Assembly (NCBI GenBank): GCA_017397845.1
Contig: JAFQHU010000019.1
Location: forward strand, 1-64,000
Direction of reading: 5' to 3'
DNA length: 64,000 bases
Source: Clostridia bacterium
GTDB taxonomy: Bacteria; Bacillota; Clostridia; Oscillospirales; Acutalibacteraceae
Below are positions 24,761 to 33,517 of this stretch, piece after piece; within the stretch, counting starts at the first letter, position 1; the number at the start of each line of letters is the position of its first letter. The notes under the pieces are model-generated. The model worked only from the letters and a program-made list of their open reading frames with translations. It searched no databases and was not told the DNA's origin. The position numbers and the translations under genes were made by a program.

Positions 24761-25489
24761 TTATGCGTCCTTTTTTTTCTGAAAACGTGAAAATATTTTG
24801 GTCATAAGATTATCCACGATGGGGAAAAGGAATTTTGCGATAAGTACAGCAATAAGAGCATATACGATACCGACAAAGGCGGCACCGATAACGTCTGTGC
24901 AGTAATGTACCTGTACATAAATTCTGGAGAAGCCCATAATTGCGGCAAATACTGTTACGGGGATGCCGATTTTTCTGTTATACCATAAAACTGCGATGGC
25001 GGCGGCAAAGGCAGATGATGTGTGGCCTGAGGGGAAAGAGAAGCTTGTGAGTTTGTCAACGAGACCGGGATAATGGTATACTGACGTCCATTTGGCGGCC
25101 ATTTCGGGATTTTGTTCGGTCATAAGCTTGATTTTTTCTACCATTACATCAAATTTGCCTAATCTGCCTTTGTCAATGAAAGCCTGTTTGTCGGCTAAAA
25201 GACCTTCAAGGTCAAAGATGTAGAAGGGTCTTACTCTTTCGAGTATTTCCTTGAGCACCAAATTATTGATGATAAGCATAACTCCCAAAGCAATAAGGAC
25301 GGTAAAACCTATCTTACGGTATTTTTTGGTAAGTAAAAGCACGATACCCATGGCGATAAAGATTATACCTTCGTCACCGAGGGTGGTGATAATGACCATA
25401 ATTGCTGAGAGGAACGGACTTTGAATATTTTGAATCCACTCGAAAACGCTCAGGTCAAAACCTAAAAATGAATTGAAAAGCGCATCCAT
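24761..25489 (-). CDS. PAP2-family membrane phosphatase
   Basis: Multi-pass membrane phosphatase of the type 2 phosphatidic acid phosphatase superfamily, 242 aa. The tripartite active site is KEILERVRPF, SFPSGHTSSAFA and SRIYVQVHYCTDV (Lys/Arg, Ser-Gly-His, Arg/His/Asp). At least five hydrophobic segments are visible. Members dephosphorylate phosphatidic acid, undecaprenyl pyrophosphate or phosphatidylglycerophosphate on the outer membrane face; which one applies here cannot be told. It lies upstream-to-downstream of no obvious partner. Confidence 0.9.
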   Translation of the reverse strand: MDALFNSFLGFDLSVFEWIQNIQSPFLSAIMVIITTLGDEGIIFIAMGIVLLLTKKYRKIGFTVLIALGVMLIINNLVLKEILERVRPFYIFDLEGLLADKQAFIDKGRLGKFDVMVEKIKLMTEQNPEMAAKWTSVYHYPGLVDKLTSFSFPSGHTSSAFAAAIAVLWYNRKIGIPVTVFAAIMGFSRIYVQVHYCTDVIGAAFVGIVYALIAVLIAKFLFPIVDNLMTKIFSRFQKKKDA

Positions 25490-25562
25490 TTCATTTCCTT
25501 CTTTCTTTTGAATTATTTATATCAGGCCTTTCGGCTCGATACCATGATAAATAGTATGTTTT

Positions 25563-26030
25563 TTAAATTATTTTATGCTCTATATCAAAGAGACCCTTGC
25601 CGGCGGTGGTGATGATGCTGTATTGCCCCGCGGATAAGGTGCCGGGATTAAGCAAAAAAACACCGCTTGCCGCATCGTTATATGTATTTCGGATATGTGT
25701 GTGTCCGTAAAGGGCGATGTTTCCTCTCACGGATTTGGTGTGCTGGATCAGATCGGCAAGCCACCTTTTTACCCCGAATTCGTGACCGTGACAGGCCACA
25801 AAGGTCAGACCGTCGATGTATTTGTAGGCGGTGGTGTTAAGCGTACTGTAACAGTCACAGTTTCCCTTTACCATTATATGCTTTATGTGAGGATATTTTT
25901 GCGCCGCTTCTCCGGCTTCTTTTGCACCGTCACCCAAAAAAAAGCAAAAATCCGCATCCTTTTCCTTTTCCAGCATGGACATAACCTTACTCATGCAGCC
26001 GTGAGAGTCGGAATATACGATTATTTTCAT
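25563..26030 (-). CDS. YfcE/MJ0936-family metallophosphoesterase
   Basis: Small cytosolic phosphodiesterase, 155 aa. The calcineurin-like metal ligands are in YSDSHG (residues 6-11), FLGDG (about 32-36), VKGNCD (about 57), ACHGHEFG and YGHTHI. The GNCD instead of GNHD is typical of the YfcE group, which hydrolyses phosphodiester bonds of unknown physiological identity. Often found near RdgB/Maf genes, but none is here. The gene is separated by 73 bases from the PAP2 gene in the same direction. Confidence 0.9.
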   Translation of the reverse strand: MKIIVYSDSHGCMSKVMSMLEKEKDADFCFFLGDGAKEAGEAAQKYPHIKHIMVKGNCDCYSTLNTTAYKYIDGLTFVACHGHEFGVKRWLADLIQHTKSVRGNIALYGHTHIRNTYNDAASGVFLLNPGTLSAGQYSIITTAGKGLFDIEHKII

Positions 26031-26099
26031 TCATATTTCTCCCCCATTCTGCATAAATTTTACTGATATACATTCTAACATAAGTCAGGTGGTTTTTCA

Positions 26100-26330
26100 A
26101 TGGATAATGAAACAAAACTTTTCTCTGAGCAGATTAATTCCATAAAAGATGCCCTTTCGGACGAAAAAGAACCGAAGGATATCGAAAAGATTATGGAAAA
26201 GCATCTGAACGAAAAACAGCGTCAGGCAGTAAAAAGCTTTCTTTCCGACGAAAAAAAGCTTAAGGCATTGCTGAATTCACCCTTTGCAAAGGCATTTATG
26301 GAAAAGTACGGCGGCAAAAGCAAGGAGTAA
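26100..26330 (+). CDS. Small charged protein of unknown function
   Basis: A 76-residue hydrophilic, predicted helical protein with no signal peptide (ELF-type pattern EQINSIKDALSDEKEPKDIEK). It is not recognised. It is followed after three bases by a second small gene and then by a 51-residue membrane protein, so the three form one unit. CAGGTGG precedes the ATG. Confidence 0.6.
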   Translation: MDNETKLFSEQINSIKDALSDEKEPKDIEKIMEKHLNEKQRQAVKSFLSDEKKLKALLNSPFAKAFMEKYGGKSKE

Positions 26331-26333
26331 GCT

Positions 26334-26720
26334 ATGGATTTTGGCTCATTGAATATGGAAAATATAGAAAATATTTTATCCTCAATGAGCAGTGAGGATA
26401 TGGAAATGCTTTCGTCTTTGGCACAGAGTATGTTTTCTTCTGCGGGACGAAAGGAAGAAAAAGAGGAAAAGATTTCACCGCCGGCAGACAGCGATCCTTT
26501 TTCCGCCTTTAATATTGATTTTGAAACCTTAGGCAAGGTTATGTCGATTATGGAAAAGCTCCGCAGCCGTCCGCAGGACCCAAGATGTAATTTGCTGCTG
26601 TCTTTGAAGCCTATGCTCAGCGAAAAAAGACAGAGTAAAATTGACGAAGCAGTGAAAATGTTATCACTTTTATCATTTCTTCCTTTAATTGACGAGCTGA
26701 GAGGCGGCGGAAATGGATAA
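26334..26720 (+). CDS. Acidic helical protein of unknown function
   Basis: A 128-residue protein without signal peptide. The N-terminal part is Met/Ser/Glu rich (NIENILSSMSSEDMEMLSSL), the C-terminal half contains RPQDPRCNLLLSLKPMLSEKRQSKIDEAVKMLS, a pattern often seen in clostridial proteins placed next to very short membrane proteins. Not recognised as a named family. The last codons overlap the start of the 26713 gene by eight bases, indicating translational coupling. Confidence 0.6.
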   Translation: MDFGSLNMENIENILSSMSSEDMEMLSSLAQSMFSSAGRKEEKEEKISPPADSDPFSAFNIDFETLGKVMSIMEKLRSRPQDPRCNLLLSLKPMLSEKRQSKIDEAVKMLSLLSFLPLIDELRGGGNG

Positions 26721-26868
26721 GTTTTTCTTTCCCCGGACAAATTATGCAAATATAAGTCAACAGAATACCGACTCGGACACGGCACTTATACTTATGCTCA
26801 TAATGATTATAATCCGTGATAAGGGAGACACATTTCTGATTATGGCTTTGCTGTATATTCTTACTTGA
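26713..26868 (+). CDS. 51-residue single-pass membrane protein
   Basis: Short gene starting MDKFFFPRTNYAN with a hydrophobic stretch (TALILMLIMIIIR, then a second segment TFLIMALLYILT). It overlaps the preceding gene by eight bases and lies in a different frame, with GAGGCGG just upstream as ribosome site. The coupled arrangement and the conserved-looking hydrophobic pattern support it as real. Function unknown; a membrane anchor for the two soluble partners upstream is possible. Confidence 0.6.
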   Translation: MDKFFFPRTNYANISQQNTDSDTALILMLIMIIIRDKGDTFLIMALLYILT

Positions 26869-26893
26869 CAAAACAGAAATAATCTAATATTAT
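26865..26893 (+). promoter_or_regulatory. Promoter of the TSCPD-domain gene
   Basis: TTGACA, 17-base spacer, TATTAT. The -35 element overlaps the stop codon of the 51-residue gene. Confidence 0.7.
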
Positions 26894-26922
26894 TAATTTA
26901 ATAAAATTCAGGAGGCATAAAA

Positions 26923-27168
26923 ATGGACTATACTTTTATCCCGAAAGGGGTATGTTCCCGTAAAATAACCTTTGACCTTGAGGGTAATACCGTAAAAAAT
27001 GTACGCTTTGCAGGCGGCTGCTCAGGAAACACACAGGGTCTTGCTGCACTTGCTGAGGGTATGGATGCCGACGAGCTTATAAAGCGGCTTTCGGGTATCC
27101 GATGCGGCTTTAAGGGTACATCATGTCCCGATCAGTTGGCAAAGGCAGTAGCAGAAGCAAAAAAATAA
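26923..27168 (+). CDS. TSCPD-domain protein (TIGR03905 type)
   Basis: An 81-residue stand-alone TSCPD domain, similar to the C-terminal domain of vitamin-B12-dependent ribonucleotide reductases. Visible: the GCSGNTQGLAALAEGM core and the terminal GTSCPDQLAKAV, which gives the family name, with cysteines at CSRK, CSG, CGF and SCP that could bind metal. Function of the free-standing form is not known to me. GGAGG is 9 bases from the start. It is monocistronic and closed by a hairpin. Confidence 0.85.
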   Translation: MDYTFIPKGVCSRKITFDLEGNTVKNVRFAGGCSGNTQGLAALAEGMDADELIKRLSGIRCGFKGTSCPDQLAKAVAEAKK

Positions 27169-27182
27169 GATTTGTTATACAA

Positions 27183-27213
27183 TCGGGTGTTCACCTTTAC
27201 GGCGGACACCCGA
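27183..27213. terminator. Bidirectional terminator
   Basis: TCGGGTGT / ACACCCGA with a 15-base loop between convergent genes; the plus-strand side is followed by TATATTATTGTTTTTTC. Confidence 0.75.
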
Positions 27214-27228
27214 TATATTATTGTTTTT

Positions 27229-28323
27229 TCAGAAAGTTTCGCTGACTTTTTCCATCAGCTTCGCTATTTCAATTTTTTGGGGACACATCTTTTCGCACTT
27301 TTTACATCTGATACAGTCAGAGGGATCGCTTTCTTTGGTAAGAGAAGCATATTCGTCGGCGGTGACATTGTCACCGTTGATTTTTTTGTTATAAAGAGCC
27401 AAAAGCTCAGGGATGGCGATTTTTTCGGGACATTCCTCTGCACAGTAACGGCAGGCGGTGCAGGGAACGGTGTCCTTGTTTGCGATGATGGTGCCCGATT
27501 TGAGACAGAGAGCCTTTTCTTCCTCTGTGAGAGGCACGAAATCTTTCATATAGCTCATATTGTCTTTCAGCTGTGCCATATCGGACATACCGCTTAAAAC
27601 CATAAACACACCGTCGAGGCTTGCCGCAAAGCGGATAGCCCAGGAGGCTGCGGAGAGAGAGGAGTCCTTTTCATTTAACATATTTTTTACTACACCGGGT
27701 ACATTGGCGAGAGCACCGCCGCGGACAGGCTCCATAACGATAATGGGTGTACCGTGTTTTTTTGCCGTTTCATAGCAGAGGCGTGACTGGACCTTTTCAT
27801 TTTCCCAATCGAGATAATTTATCTGAAGCTGAACAAATTCCATTTCGGGATGCTTCGTGAGTATTTCATCCAACACATCCGCCGTATCGTGGAAGGAAAA
27901 GCCCAAAGTTTTGATCTCCCCCGCTTTTTTTCTTTCGGAAAGGTATTCAAAAACTCCGTACTCTTCGGCTGCTTTGAAATTTTTTTTGTCAAGACAGTGG
28001 AGAAGGTAATAATCAAAATATTCCACGCCGCATTTTTCTTTTTGGTCGAGGAAGATTTTTTCTTTATCTTCTGCACATTTCATCATGCCTACAGGAAGCT
28101 TATCGGCGAGATAAAAGCTTTCTCTGGGATGTCTTTTTACGAGAGCCTCTTTCATAAAGCACTCACTTTTGCCTTTGTGATACATATATGCGGTATCGAA
28201 GTAATTGAAGCTTTCATTGAGGTAGGCATCAACCATTTCCATTACCTGTTCTATATCTACCGAGGAATCATCCTTTTTATCCGTGAGGGGTAATCTCATA
28301 CAGCCGAAGCCTAATTTTTTCAT
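27229..28323 (-). CDS. Aldo/keto reductase with two 4Fe-4S clusters
   Basis: Cytosolic 364-residue oxidoreductase. The AKR barrel starts MKKLGFGCMRLPL and carries the catalytic-type Asp-Tyr-Lys-His set (NYFDTAYMYHKGKSE, KLPV, YYLLHCL). The C-terminal ferredoxin part has CTACRYCAEECP and CIRCKKCEKMCP. Such AKR-ferredoxin fusions are common in anaerobes; electron donor and substrate are unknown. The open frame extends to 28428, but GGAG and an ATG at 28323 give a start that matches the family. It is in line with, and 20 bases downstream of, the DUF1893 gene. Confidence 0.88.
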   Translation of the reverse strand: MKKLGFGCMRLPLTDKKDDSSVDIEQVMEMVDAYLNESFNYFDTAYMYHKGKSECFMKEALVKRHPRESFYLADKLPVGMMKCAEDKEKIFLDQKEKCGVEYFDYYLLHCLDKKNFKAAEEYGVFEYLSERKKAGEIKTLGFSFHDTADVLDEILTKHPEMEFVQLQINYLDWENEKVQSRLCYETAKKHGTPIIVMEPVRGGALANVPGVVKNMLNEKDSSLSAASWAIRFAASLDGVFMVLSGMSDMAQLKDNMSYMKDFVPLTEEEKALCLKSGTIIANKDTVPCTACRYCAEECPEKIAIPELLALYNKKINGDNVTADEYASLTKESDPSDCIRCKKCEKMCPQKIEIAKLMEKVSETF

Positions 28324-28343
28324 TGGTATTTCTCCTTTTGCAA

Positions 28344-28763
28344 TTATTTGTAGCTTACGGATTCTTTTATTACAGTATAAGCTTTTTCGCAGTCGGTGAT
28401 GTTTTCTGTTGCCTTTTCCACGGGACACATACCGTCCCCTTTTCTGTTTACAATGAAAGGAACCAGGGTATCATAACAGAAGGGAACAGAGTAAAGCTCA
28501 AATATTTCCTTCGCCTTTTCGCTCATAACGGTACCGTGCACCTCTTTGATTTTCATTTTTACATAAATGAGAGCTGCACCTCTGCCGATAACTTTGTCTG
28601 CGGCGGAAAAATTACTAAGATTATATTTCTTTTTTTCGATAAGGTCAAGCAGAGCGGTGACACCTCTTTCGTCGGAAGAAAAAAGAAATTCACCGTCAGT
28701 AATAACGAGCCTTTTATCGGTTGCATTAAGCACTCCGACGGCTTTTCTGAGGTTATCTGTCAT
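28344..28763 (-). CDS. DUF1893-domain protein
   Basis: A 139-residue soluble protein of the DUF1893 group. Visible are LVITDGEFLFSSDERGVTALLDLI near the N-terminus, the ADKVIGRGAALIYV core and VPFIVNRKGDGMCPVE. The fold has been compared with cytidine-deaminase-like proteins; I see no complete zinc-binding deaminase motif. It is upstream of the AKR gene in the same direction and may be co-transcribed. Function unknown. Confidence 0.8.
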   Translation of the reverse strand: MTDNLRKAVGVLNATDKRLVITDGEFLFSSDERGVTALLDLIEKKKYNLSNFSAADKVIGRGAALIYVKMKIKEVHGTVMSEKAKEIFELYSVPFCYDTLVPFIVNRKGDGMCPVEKATENITDCEKAYTVIKESVSYK

Positions 28764-28781
28764 TTTATCACCCTTTAAAAA

Positions 28782-28809
28782 ATTCCCTCACACGTACACG
28801 TGAGGGAAT
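28782..28809 (-). terminator. Hairpin after the metallophosphoesterase gene
   Basis: ATTCCCTCAC / GTGAGGGAAT with an eight-base loop, just beyond the stop of the 28815 gene; on the minus strand it is followed by TTTTTTAAAGGG. Confidence 0.75.
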
Positions 28810-28814
28810 GCAAT

Positions 28815-29807
28815 TTATTTTACAAGCGTAAAGCTTTTGGTATAGCCTTCAAGGGATTTACCTGCCAGAAAATCTCTGGCGGTGAAAACCACCTCATCGT
28901 CATAAACCTCAAAATATGTACCGAGACCCGGCTGGAGGAATTCACCGTAATCGTTCTCTTTGCCGTAGGCGGGAAGATTGACGGAGTAAACACCGTTTTC
29001 TTCATCGAGTACCTCAAGACTGTTTTCGTATACGCCGTCATGAAGATGGCCGTTAAGGTAGAAAACATTTTTATATTTTACAAGAATTTCTCTGACCTTA
29101 TCTGACTGTTTGCCGATACCGCCGTTTTCCCATACTTCGGGAAGACCGTGGGTGTTTTCCAAAGGTTGGTGACACATAACGAAAGCGGGCTTTCCGTTTG
29201 CGGTAGCACGTGCAAGTTCGGAATCGATAAAAGCGAGCTGTTCATCGGAAATAACTGCCTTTTCGAAAAGCTGTTTGTCGGAGCCCATTACGATAAAGGT
29301 ATAACCGTTAATGTCATAAGAATAATAGGGTTTGTCGATTTCTGTTCCGAGGAAGCCGTTCGTTTTGTCAATAATCTGTTCTGTTCTCAGGTCGTAAACC
29401 ACACGTACGTCGTGGTTACCTGTGGCAAGAAGTATATTTTCAATCTTCGCTTCGTCCAAAGAATCCCACATAAGCTCATATGAGATATCGTCACCAAGCT
29501 CAGAAATATCGCCGGCGATAAGCAAAGCATCAAAATCAATGCCTGAATTTTCAATATCCTCAAGACCGCAATCGAAACGGTAGGGACTGATGGCTGTGGG
29601 TCTGATATGAGTATCCGCAAAGGCCACCACTGCAAGATTCACGTTTTCAGCATCCTTGAGAGTGATAGGGTCATCGGTGGCGGGACCCGTAACAACACCG
29701 AAAGCCATAAGCACGGAAAGTATAATTTCCATAAAGGTATTAAGTATTGCCAAAACCTGATTGAATATAGACGGTATTGCCTTTATAATAGTTACTGCCT
29801 GTTCCAT
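28815..29807 (-). CDS. Membrane-anchored metallophosphoesterase
   Basis: A 330-residue calcineurin-like phosphoesterase. An N-terminal hydrophobic segment (about residues 15-45, ILAILNTFMEIILSVLMAFGVV) probably anchors the enzyme outside. Metal-site motifs follow: AFADTHI, IAGDISELGDD, LATGNHDVR, MCHQPL and NGHLHDG, all in order. Substrate is unknown; related proteins act on nucleotides or phosphodiesters in the cell wall. GAGGAA precedes the start. A monocistronic gene. Confidence 0.85.
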   Translation of the reverse strand: MEQAVTIIKAIPSIFNQVLAILNTFMEIILSVLMAFGVVTGPATDDPITLKDAENVNLAVVAFADTHIRPTAISPYRFDCGLEDIENSGIDFDALLIAGDISELGDDISYELMWDSLDEAKIENILLATGNHDVRVVYDLRTEQIIDKTNGFLGTEIDKPYYSYDINGYTFIVMGSDKQLFEKAVISDEQLAFIDSELARATANGKPAFVMCHQPLENTHGLPEVWENGGIGKQSDKVREILVKYKNVFYLNGHLHDGVYENSLEVLDEENGVYSVNLPAYGKENDYGEFLQPGLGTYFEVYDDEVVFTARDFLAGKSLEGYTKSFTLVK

Positions 29808-29933
29808 TTATGTTCCTCCGCAATTGATTGAAATTTTTCTTTAAAATGATAATAAAATAAAAATAAGAAGTTGTCAACGAATTTTATTAATTATAATAAC
29901 TTTTTTATAAAAAAATTTACATTTCATTTATGT

Positions 29934-30000
29934 AAAAGGAGTTAAAAATATGGTAAAAGGAGTAAATCTGTGTTATAATAACTAACTGATATGATATCAG
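29934..30000 (+). promoter_or_regulatory. Promoter region of the DUF2238-murE operon
   Basis: Extended -10 TGTTATAAT (29972-29979) with no clear -35. Two direct repeats GTAAAAGGAGT lie upstream, and the perfect palindrome CTGATAT-G-ATATCAG (29986-30000) lies at the expected transcription start, suggesting an operator. Confidence 0.5.
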
Positions 30001-30019
30001 TACCGAAAGGATTAACATA

Positions 30020-30721
30020 ATGAAAAAATTAAGACCGATTCCTCCCCTTTCAAAGGGACATCAGATTACCTGGTGGGTATGCAGAGGGCTTCTTTTTGTG
30101 TGGGGCGTTTGGGGTATGCTGAACGGTTATACCTCGGAGTTTATTCAGGCGACCTTTGCCATTATCTTTACTCATCTGTGGGATATGTTCCAGCTTTTCG
30201 GCGGAAAATCCTTTATTACCAAATATCCCGCTTATCTGCAGACTATGCTCAATGTTTTTACCTGCTTCGGCTGTGTGGTTGGTACCACACTGAATACCAG
30301 AACGGATTTTACGGGTATAGATATCCCGGAGCATATCTTTGCGGGTTACCTCGCCTGTACGGGTGCCTTTGCTCTCATAGAAATAATGCAGGGAGAGAGA
30401 ACACCCGCCAAAATTTCCGTAAAGGCTATTTTCGCTTTAGGCGGTGCCCTTTTTGTTATAGTAGGCTGGGAATTTTATGAATTTACCATGGACAGGCTTT
30501 ACGGATTTGTTATGCAGCACGGACATATTGACGGAGCCTACGGTCTGACGGATACAATGATAGACCTCATGCTCGGCTCGGGCGGTGCATTGGTGGCTAT
30601 GTTTATTGAAGCTTTCCGCCGTGTGGGCATAATCGGCGGCAAAGACCGCCACGAAAGACGTGCGAAATATCTTGCCGAAAGGGCAGAAGTCAAAAGACTC
30701 AAAGAATTGGGGTTGCAGTAA
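30020..30721 (+). CDS. DUF2238-like integral membrane protein
   Basis: A 233-residue polytopic membrane protein (about six hydrophobic segments) with a basic C-terminal tail (KDRHERRAKYLAERAEVKRL). The WEFYEFTMD motif followed by DTMIDLMLGSGGALVAM resembles the YjdF/DUF2238 group, of unknown function. Its last base overlaps the murE start (TAATG), so the two are translationally coupled and the protein may serve cell-envelope growth. The family call is from pattern. Confidence 0.65.
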   Translation: MKKLRPIPPLSKGHQITWWVCRGLLFVWGVWGMLNGYTSEFIQATFAIIFTHLWDMFQLFGGKSFITKYPAYLQTMLNVFTCFGCVVGTTLNTRTDFTGIDIPEHIFAGYLACTGAFALIEIMQGERTPAKISVKAIFALGGALFVIVGWEFYEFTMDRLYGFVMQHGHIDGAYGLTDTMIDLMLGSGGALVAMFIEAFRRVGIIGGKDRHERRAKYLAERAEVKRLKELGLQ

Positions 30722-32187
30722 TGAAGCTTAGCGAAATTTTAAAGGGACTTTCATTTACCTGTGCGGATTTTTCTGACAAAGATATTAAAGATATTGCCTA
30801 TGATTCCCGTAAAGCGGGAGAGAATATCATATTCGTTTGTCTGACAGGCGCTTTTGCCGACGGACACAAATATGCCGCGGGTGCATACGAAAAAGGAAGC
30901 CGTGTTTTCGTTTGTGAAAAGGAAATTTCTTTGCCTTCGGATGCTCTCATAATAAGTGTGGAAAACACCCGTGCGGCTTTGGCAAAAATGAGCTGTAACT
31001 TTTTCCGCAATCCTTCGAGAGAAATCGACGTTATCGGTATCACGGGAACCAAGGGTAAAACCACAGTTGCCCATCTTATAAAATTTGTTCTCGATAAAGC
31101 AGGGATAATGACGGGGATTATCGGTACCGTGGGTGCAAGCTACGGTGATACGGTCCTTCCCACAGTCAACACCACACCCGAAAGCTATGAGCTGCAGAAA
31201 ATGCTCAGAATGATGGCTGACGGCGGATGCAAAGCTGCAGCTATTGAGGTTTCTTCGTTGGGACTCAAGGCTCACCGTACCGACGGAACGGAATTTGCTT
31301 ACGGTGTTTTTACAAATCTTTATCCCGACCATATCGGTACCAATGAGCATGAAAGTTTCGAAGAATATGCATATTGGAAAACACAGCTTTTCCCTTTGTG
31401 CAAAAAGACGATAGTAAATATTGATGACCCCTTCAGCGAAAGGATTATCGGATGCTCCGCCGGTGAAATAATTACCTACGGTTATGATGAAAAGGCTGAC
31501 TATGTATTGGGCAGATGTGAAAAGCTGAAAAACGGCAACATTCTTTCCATGGCTTTCAATGTTTTTGCCAAGGGTGCGAAAAAGAAGTTCACCGTAGGTC
31601 TTCCGGCTGAAATTAATTGTCATAATTCTCTTATCGCTTTGGCGGTTGCGGAGGAATACGGAGTGTCTGACGAAGTGACGGCGAAGGCTTTGGCATCCGT
31701 ATCCGTCAAAGGCAGATGTGAAACTGTTCACGAATGTGAGGACATAACCGTAATTATTGACTATGCTCACAACGGTGTAAGTCTCAAAAGTATTATTGAT
31801 ACGGCAAAGGATTATGACCACAACCGTATTATCACTCTTTTCGGCTCCGTAGGTGGCAGAACCGAATGCAGGAGAGAAGAGCTGGGAACGGTTTCGGGAG
31901 CTTTGAGTGATTTAACCGTTATCACAAGTGATGACCCGGATTTTGAAGATCCGATGAAAATATGTGAGGAAATCGCATCATACTGTAAAAAGGCGGGCGG
32001 AGAATATGTTATAATTCCCGACAGAGCCGAGGCGGTTCATTATGCAGTAAAAAATGCCCTTCCCGGCGACATAGTGATTTTGGCCGGCAAAGGACACGAG
32101 GAATATATGAAGGTGGAGGGAAAAAAGCTTCCCTTCAGTGAAAAAGCAGAAGTATTAAGGGCTTTAAGAGAAAGAAAAGGGGTTTGA
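30721..32187 (+). CDS. murE: UDP-N-acetylmuramyl-tripeptide synthetase
   Basis: Adds the third residue to UDP-MurNAc-dipeptide in the cytosol. The Mur ligase ATP loop is GITGTKGKTTVAH (about residue 108), with NTTPESYELQ, AIEVSSLGLKAHR and YAHNGVSLKSI typical for MurE. The residue-specificity site is DDPDFEDP (about 405) and not the DNPR that marks meso-diaminopimelate enzymes, so L-lysine or another diamino acid is more likely. It is 488 aa long, coupled to DUF2238 upstream and the FemAB-like gene downstream. Confidence 0.94.
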   Translation: MKLSEILKGLSFTCADFSDKDIKDIAYDSRKAGENIIFVCLTGAFADGHKYAAGAYEKGSRVFVCEKEISLPSDALIISVENTRAALAKMSCNFFRNPSREIDVIGITGTKGKTTVAHLIKFVLDKAGIMTGIIGTVGASYGDTVLPTVNTTPESYELQKMLRMMADGGCKAAAIEVSSLGLKAHRTDGTEFAYGVFTNLYPDHIGTNEHESFEEYAYWKTQLFPLCKKTIVNIDDPFSERIIGCSAGEIITYGYDEKADYVLGRCEKLKNGNILSMAFNVFAKGAKKKFTVGLPAEINCHNSLIALAVAEEYGVSDEVTAKALASVSVKGRCETVHECEDITVIIDYAHNGVSLKSIIDTAKDYDHNRIITLFGSVGGRTECRREELGTVSGALSDLTVITSDDPDFEDPMKICEEIASYCKKAGGEYVIIPDRAEAVHYAVKNALPGDIVILAGKGHEEYMKVEGKKLPFSEKAEVLRALRERKGV

Positions 32188-32189
32188 AA

Positions 32190-33515
32190 ATGTATACCTT
32201 TAAAATCGAAACCGACCTGAAAAAATATGATAATTTTATCTGTGCAAACGGCGGTCAGTATATCCAATCTTCAAATTGGCAGAATGTAAAAACCACCTGG
32301 AAATGCAGATATTATTGCGGATATGAGGGCGAAAAAACCGTTCTCGGTGTTCTTGTTATGGAAAGAGCTTTACCTGTGGCGGGAAAAATATGGTATGCTT
32401 CGGGCGGTGCAGTATGCGATTATGAAAATGCAGAGCTGTTAGAAGAATTCACCGCCTTTATGAAAGAGGAGATAAAGAAAAACGGTATAACCTGCTTTAT
32501 TATGGACCCTCCCGTTTCTCTTCGCATAAACGGTGAAGATCAGGAAAGGGGTCATAAGATGCATAAGCTGCTTACCGATCTCGGTTATGAGCTTAACCCC
32601 TCTATAGAAAATTATACCTATAAACAGCCCGTTCAGCTTTTTGTACCCCTTAAAACGTCAGAGGGCGAAGGACTTTCGGCGGATAAAATACTGAAAAAGT
32701 GTGACAAGGGTGTGCGATACAGCATCAGAATAGGTGAGCAGAGAGGTTTGGTGGCAAAAACCTTCACTTATGAGGATGTGGAAAAGGATCCGTCAATAAT
32801 GGATGACTTTATGGATGTTATGCGTGACACCAGCGAAAGAGATAATTTCGTGGAAAGAAACGGTGACTACTGCACCAAGCTTTTAAGAGAGTTCAGAGAG
32901 AACAGCGACCTTAAGCTCGTTTATTACGATAAGGATTTGGACAGAAAGCTTCAGGCAGAACGTATCGCTAAAAAGGAGCAGGCTCTCAGAGAGCTCGAAA
33001 CTGCCCACGAAAAGAAGGCACGTCAGCTGAATGAAACCATCACAAGCGTGGACAAGCAGACCGAGCATTATGAAAAGAGAATGGCGGAGGCTGAGGAATT
33101 CACCGCTGACAACCGTATCTGTGTGGCGGGAGGTCTTTCCATTTATTATGCGGGAATGGGCAGCTGTCTTTTCGGCGGAACGAGAAATGTTATCAGAAAC
33201 AACACCCGTTCAAGTCATTATCTGAACTATCTGCGTTTGTGTGAAAGTATTAAACGCGGCTGTGATGTTCATGACCTTGGCTATGTTATAGTAAAAACTC
33301 CTGAGCTGCAGGAGGACGGTACCTTAGGTGCTTTGGTACCTCAGGATAATTTCAAAGGAATTTATGATTTCAAAAAAAGCTTTTCTGCCGATTATCACGA
33401 ATTTATCGGTGAGTATGTTTTAGTGGGAAATAAGATGAAATACTATTCCTATGCAAAGCTTATGCCCACAGCTAAAAAGGCAAAAATAAAGGCAGTTAAG
33501 CTGTTGAGGAGATAA
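32190..33515 (+). CDS. FemAB/MurM-type peptidoglycan bridge aminoacyltransferase
   Basis: Uses aminoacyl-tRNA to add a residue to the side chain of the stem peptide, building an interpeptide bridge. The two GNAT-like halves are visible (QYIQSSNWQNVK, GKIWYASGGAVCDY and later GGLSIYYAGMG, YLNYLRLCESIKRGCDVHDLG), interrupted by the charged two-helix coiled coil at about residues 250-300 typical of FemX/MurM. GGGG is 7 bases before the ATG at 32190; a TTG at 32184 overlapping the murE stop is the alternative start. Coupling with a non-DAP MurE is the strongest functional clue. Bridge residue is unknown. Confidence 0.88.
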   Translation: MYTFKIETDLKKYDNFICANGGQYIQSSNWQNVKTTWKCRYYCGYEGEKTVLGVLVMERALPVAGKIWYASGGAVCDYENAELLEEFTAFMKEEIKKNGITCFIMDPPVSLRINGEDQERGHKMHKLLTDLGYELNPSIENYTYKQPVQLFVPLKTSEGEGLSADKILKKCDKGVRYSIRIGEQRGLVAKTFTYEDVEKDPSIMDDFMDVMRDTSERDNFVERNGDYCTKLLREFRENSDLKLVYYDKDLDRKLQAERIAKKEQALRELETAHEKKARQLNETITSVDKQTEHYEKRMAEAEEFTADNRICVAGGLSIYYAGMGSCLFGGTRNVIRNNTRSSHYLNYLRLCESIKRGCDVHDLGYVIVKTPELQEDGTLGALVPQDNFKGIYDFKKSFSADYHEFIGEYVLVGNKMKYYSYAKLMPTAKKAKIKAVKLLRR

Positions 33516-33517
33516 CC

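Noticed and set aside
30751..31821. 356-codon minus-strand frame opposite murE
   Set aside because: Antisense to a conserved gene with full Mur ligase motifs; no ribosome site and no recognisable product.
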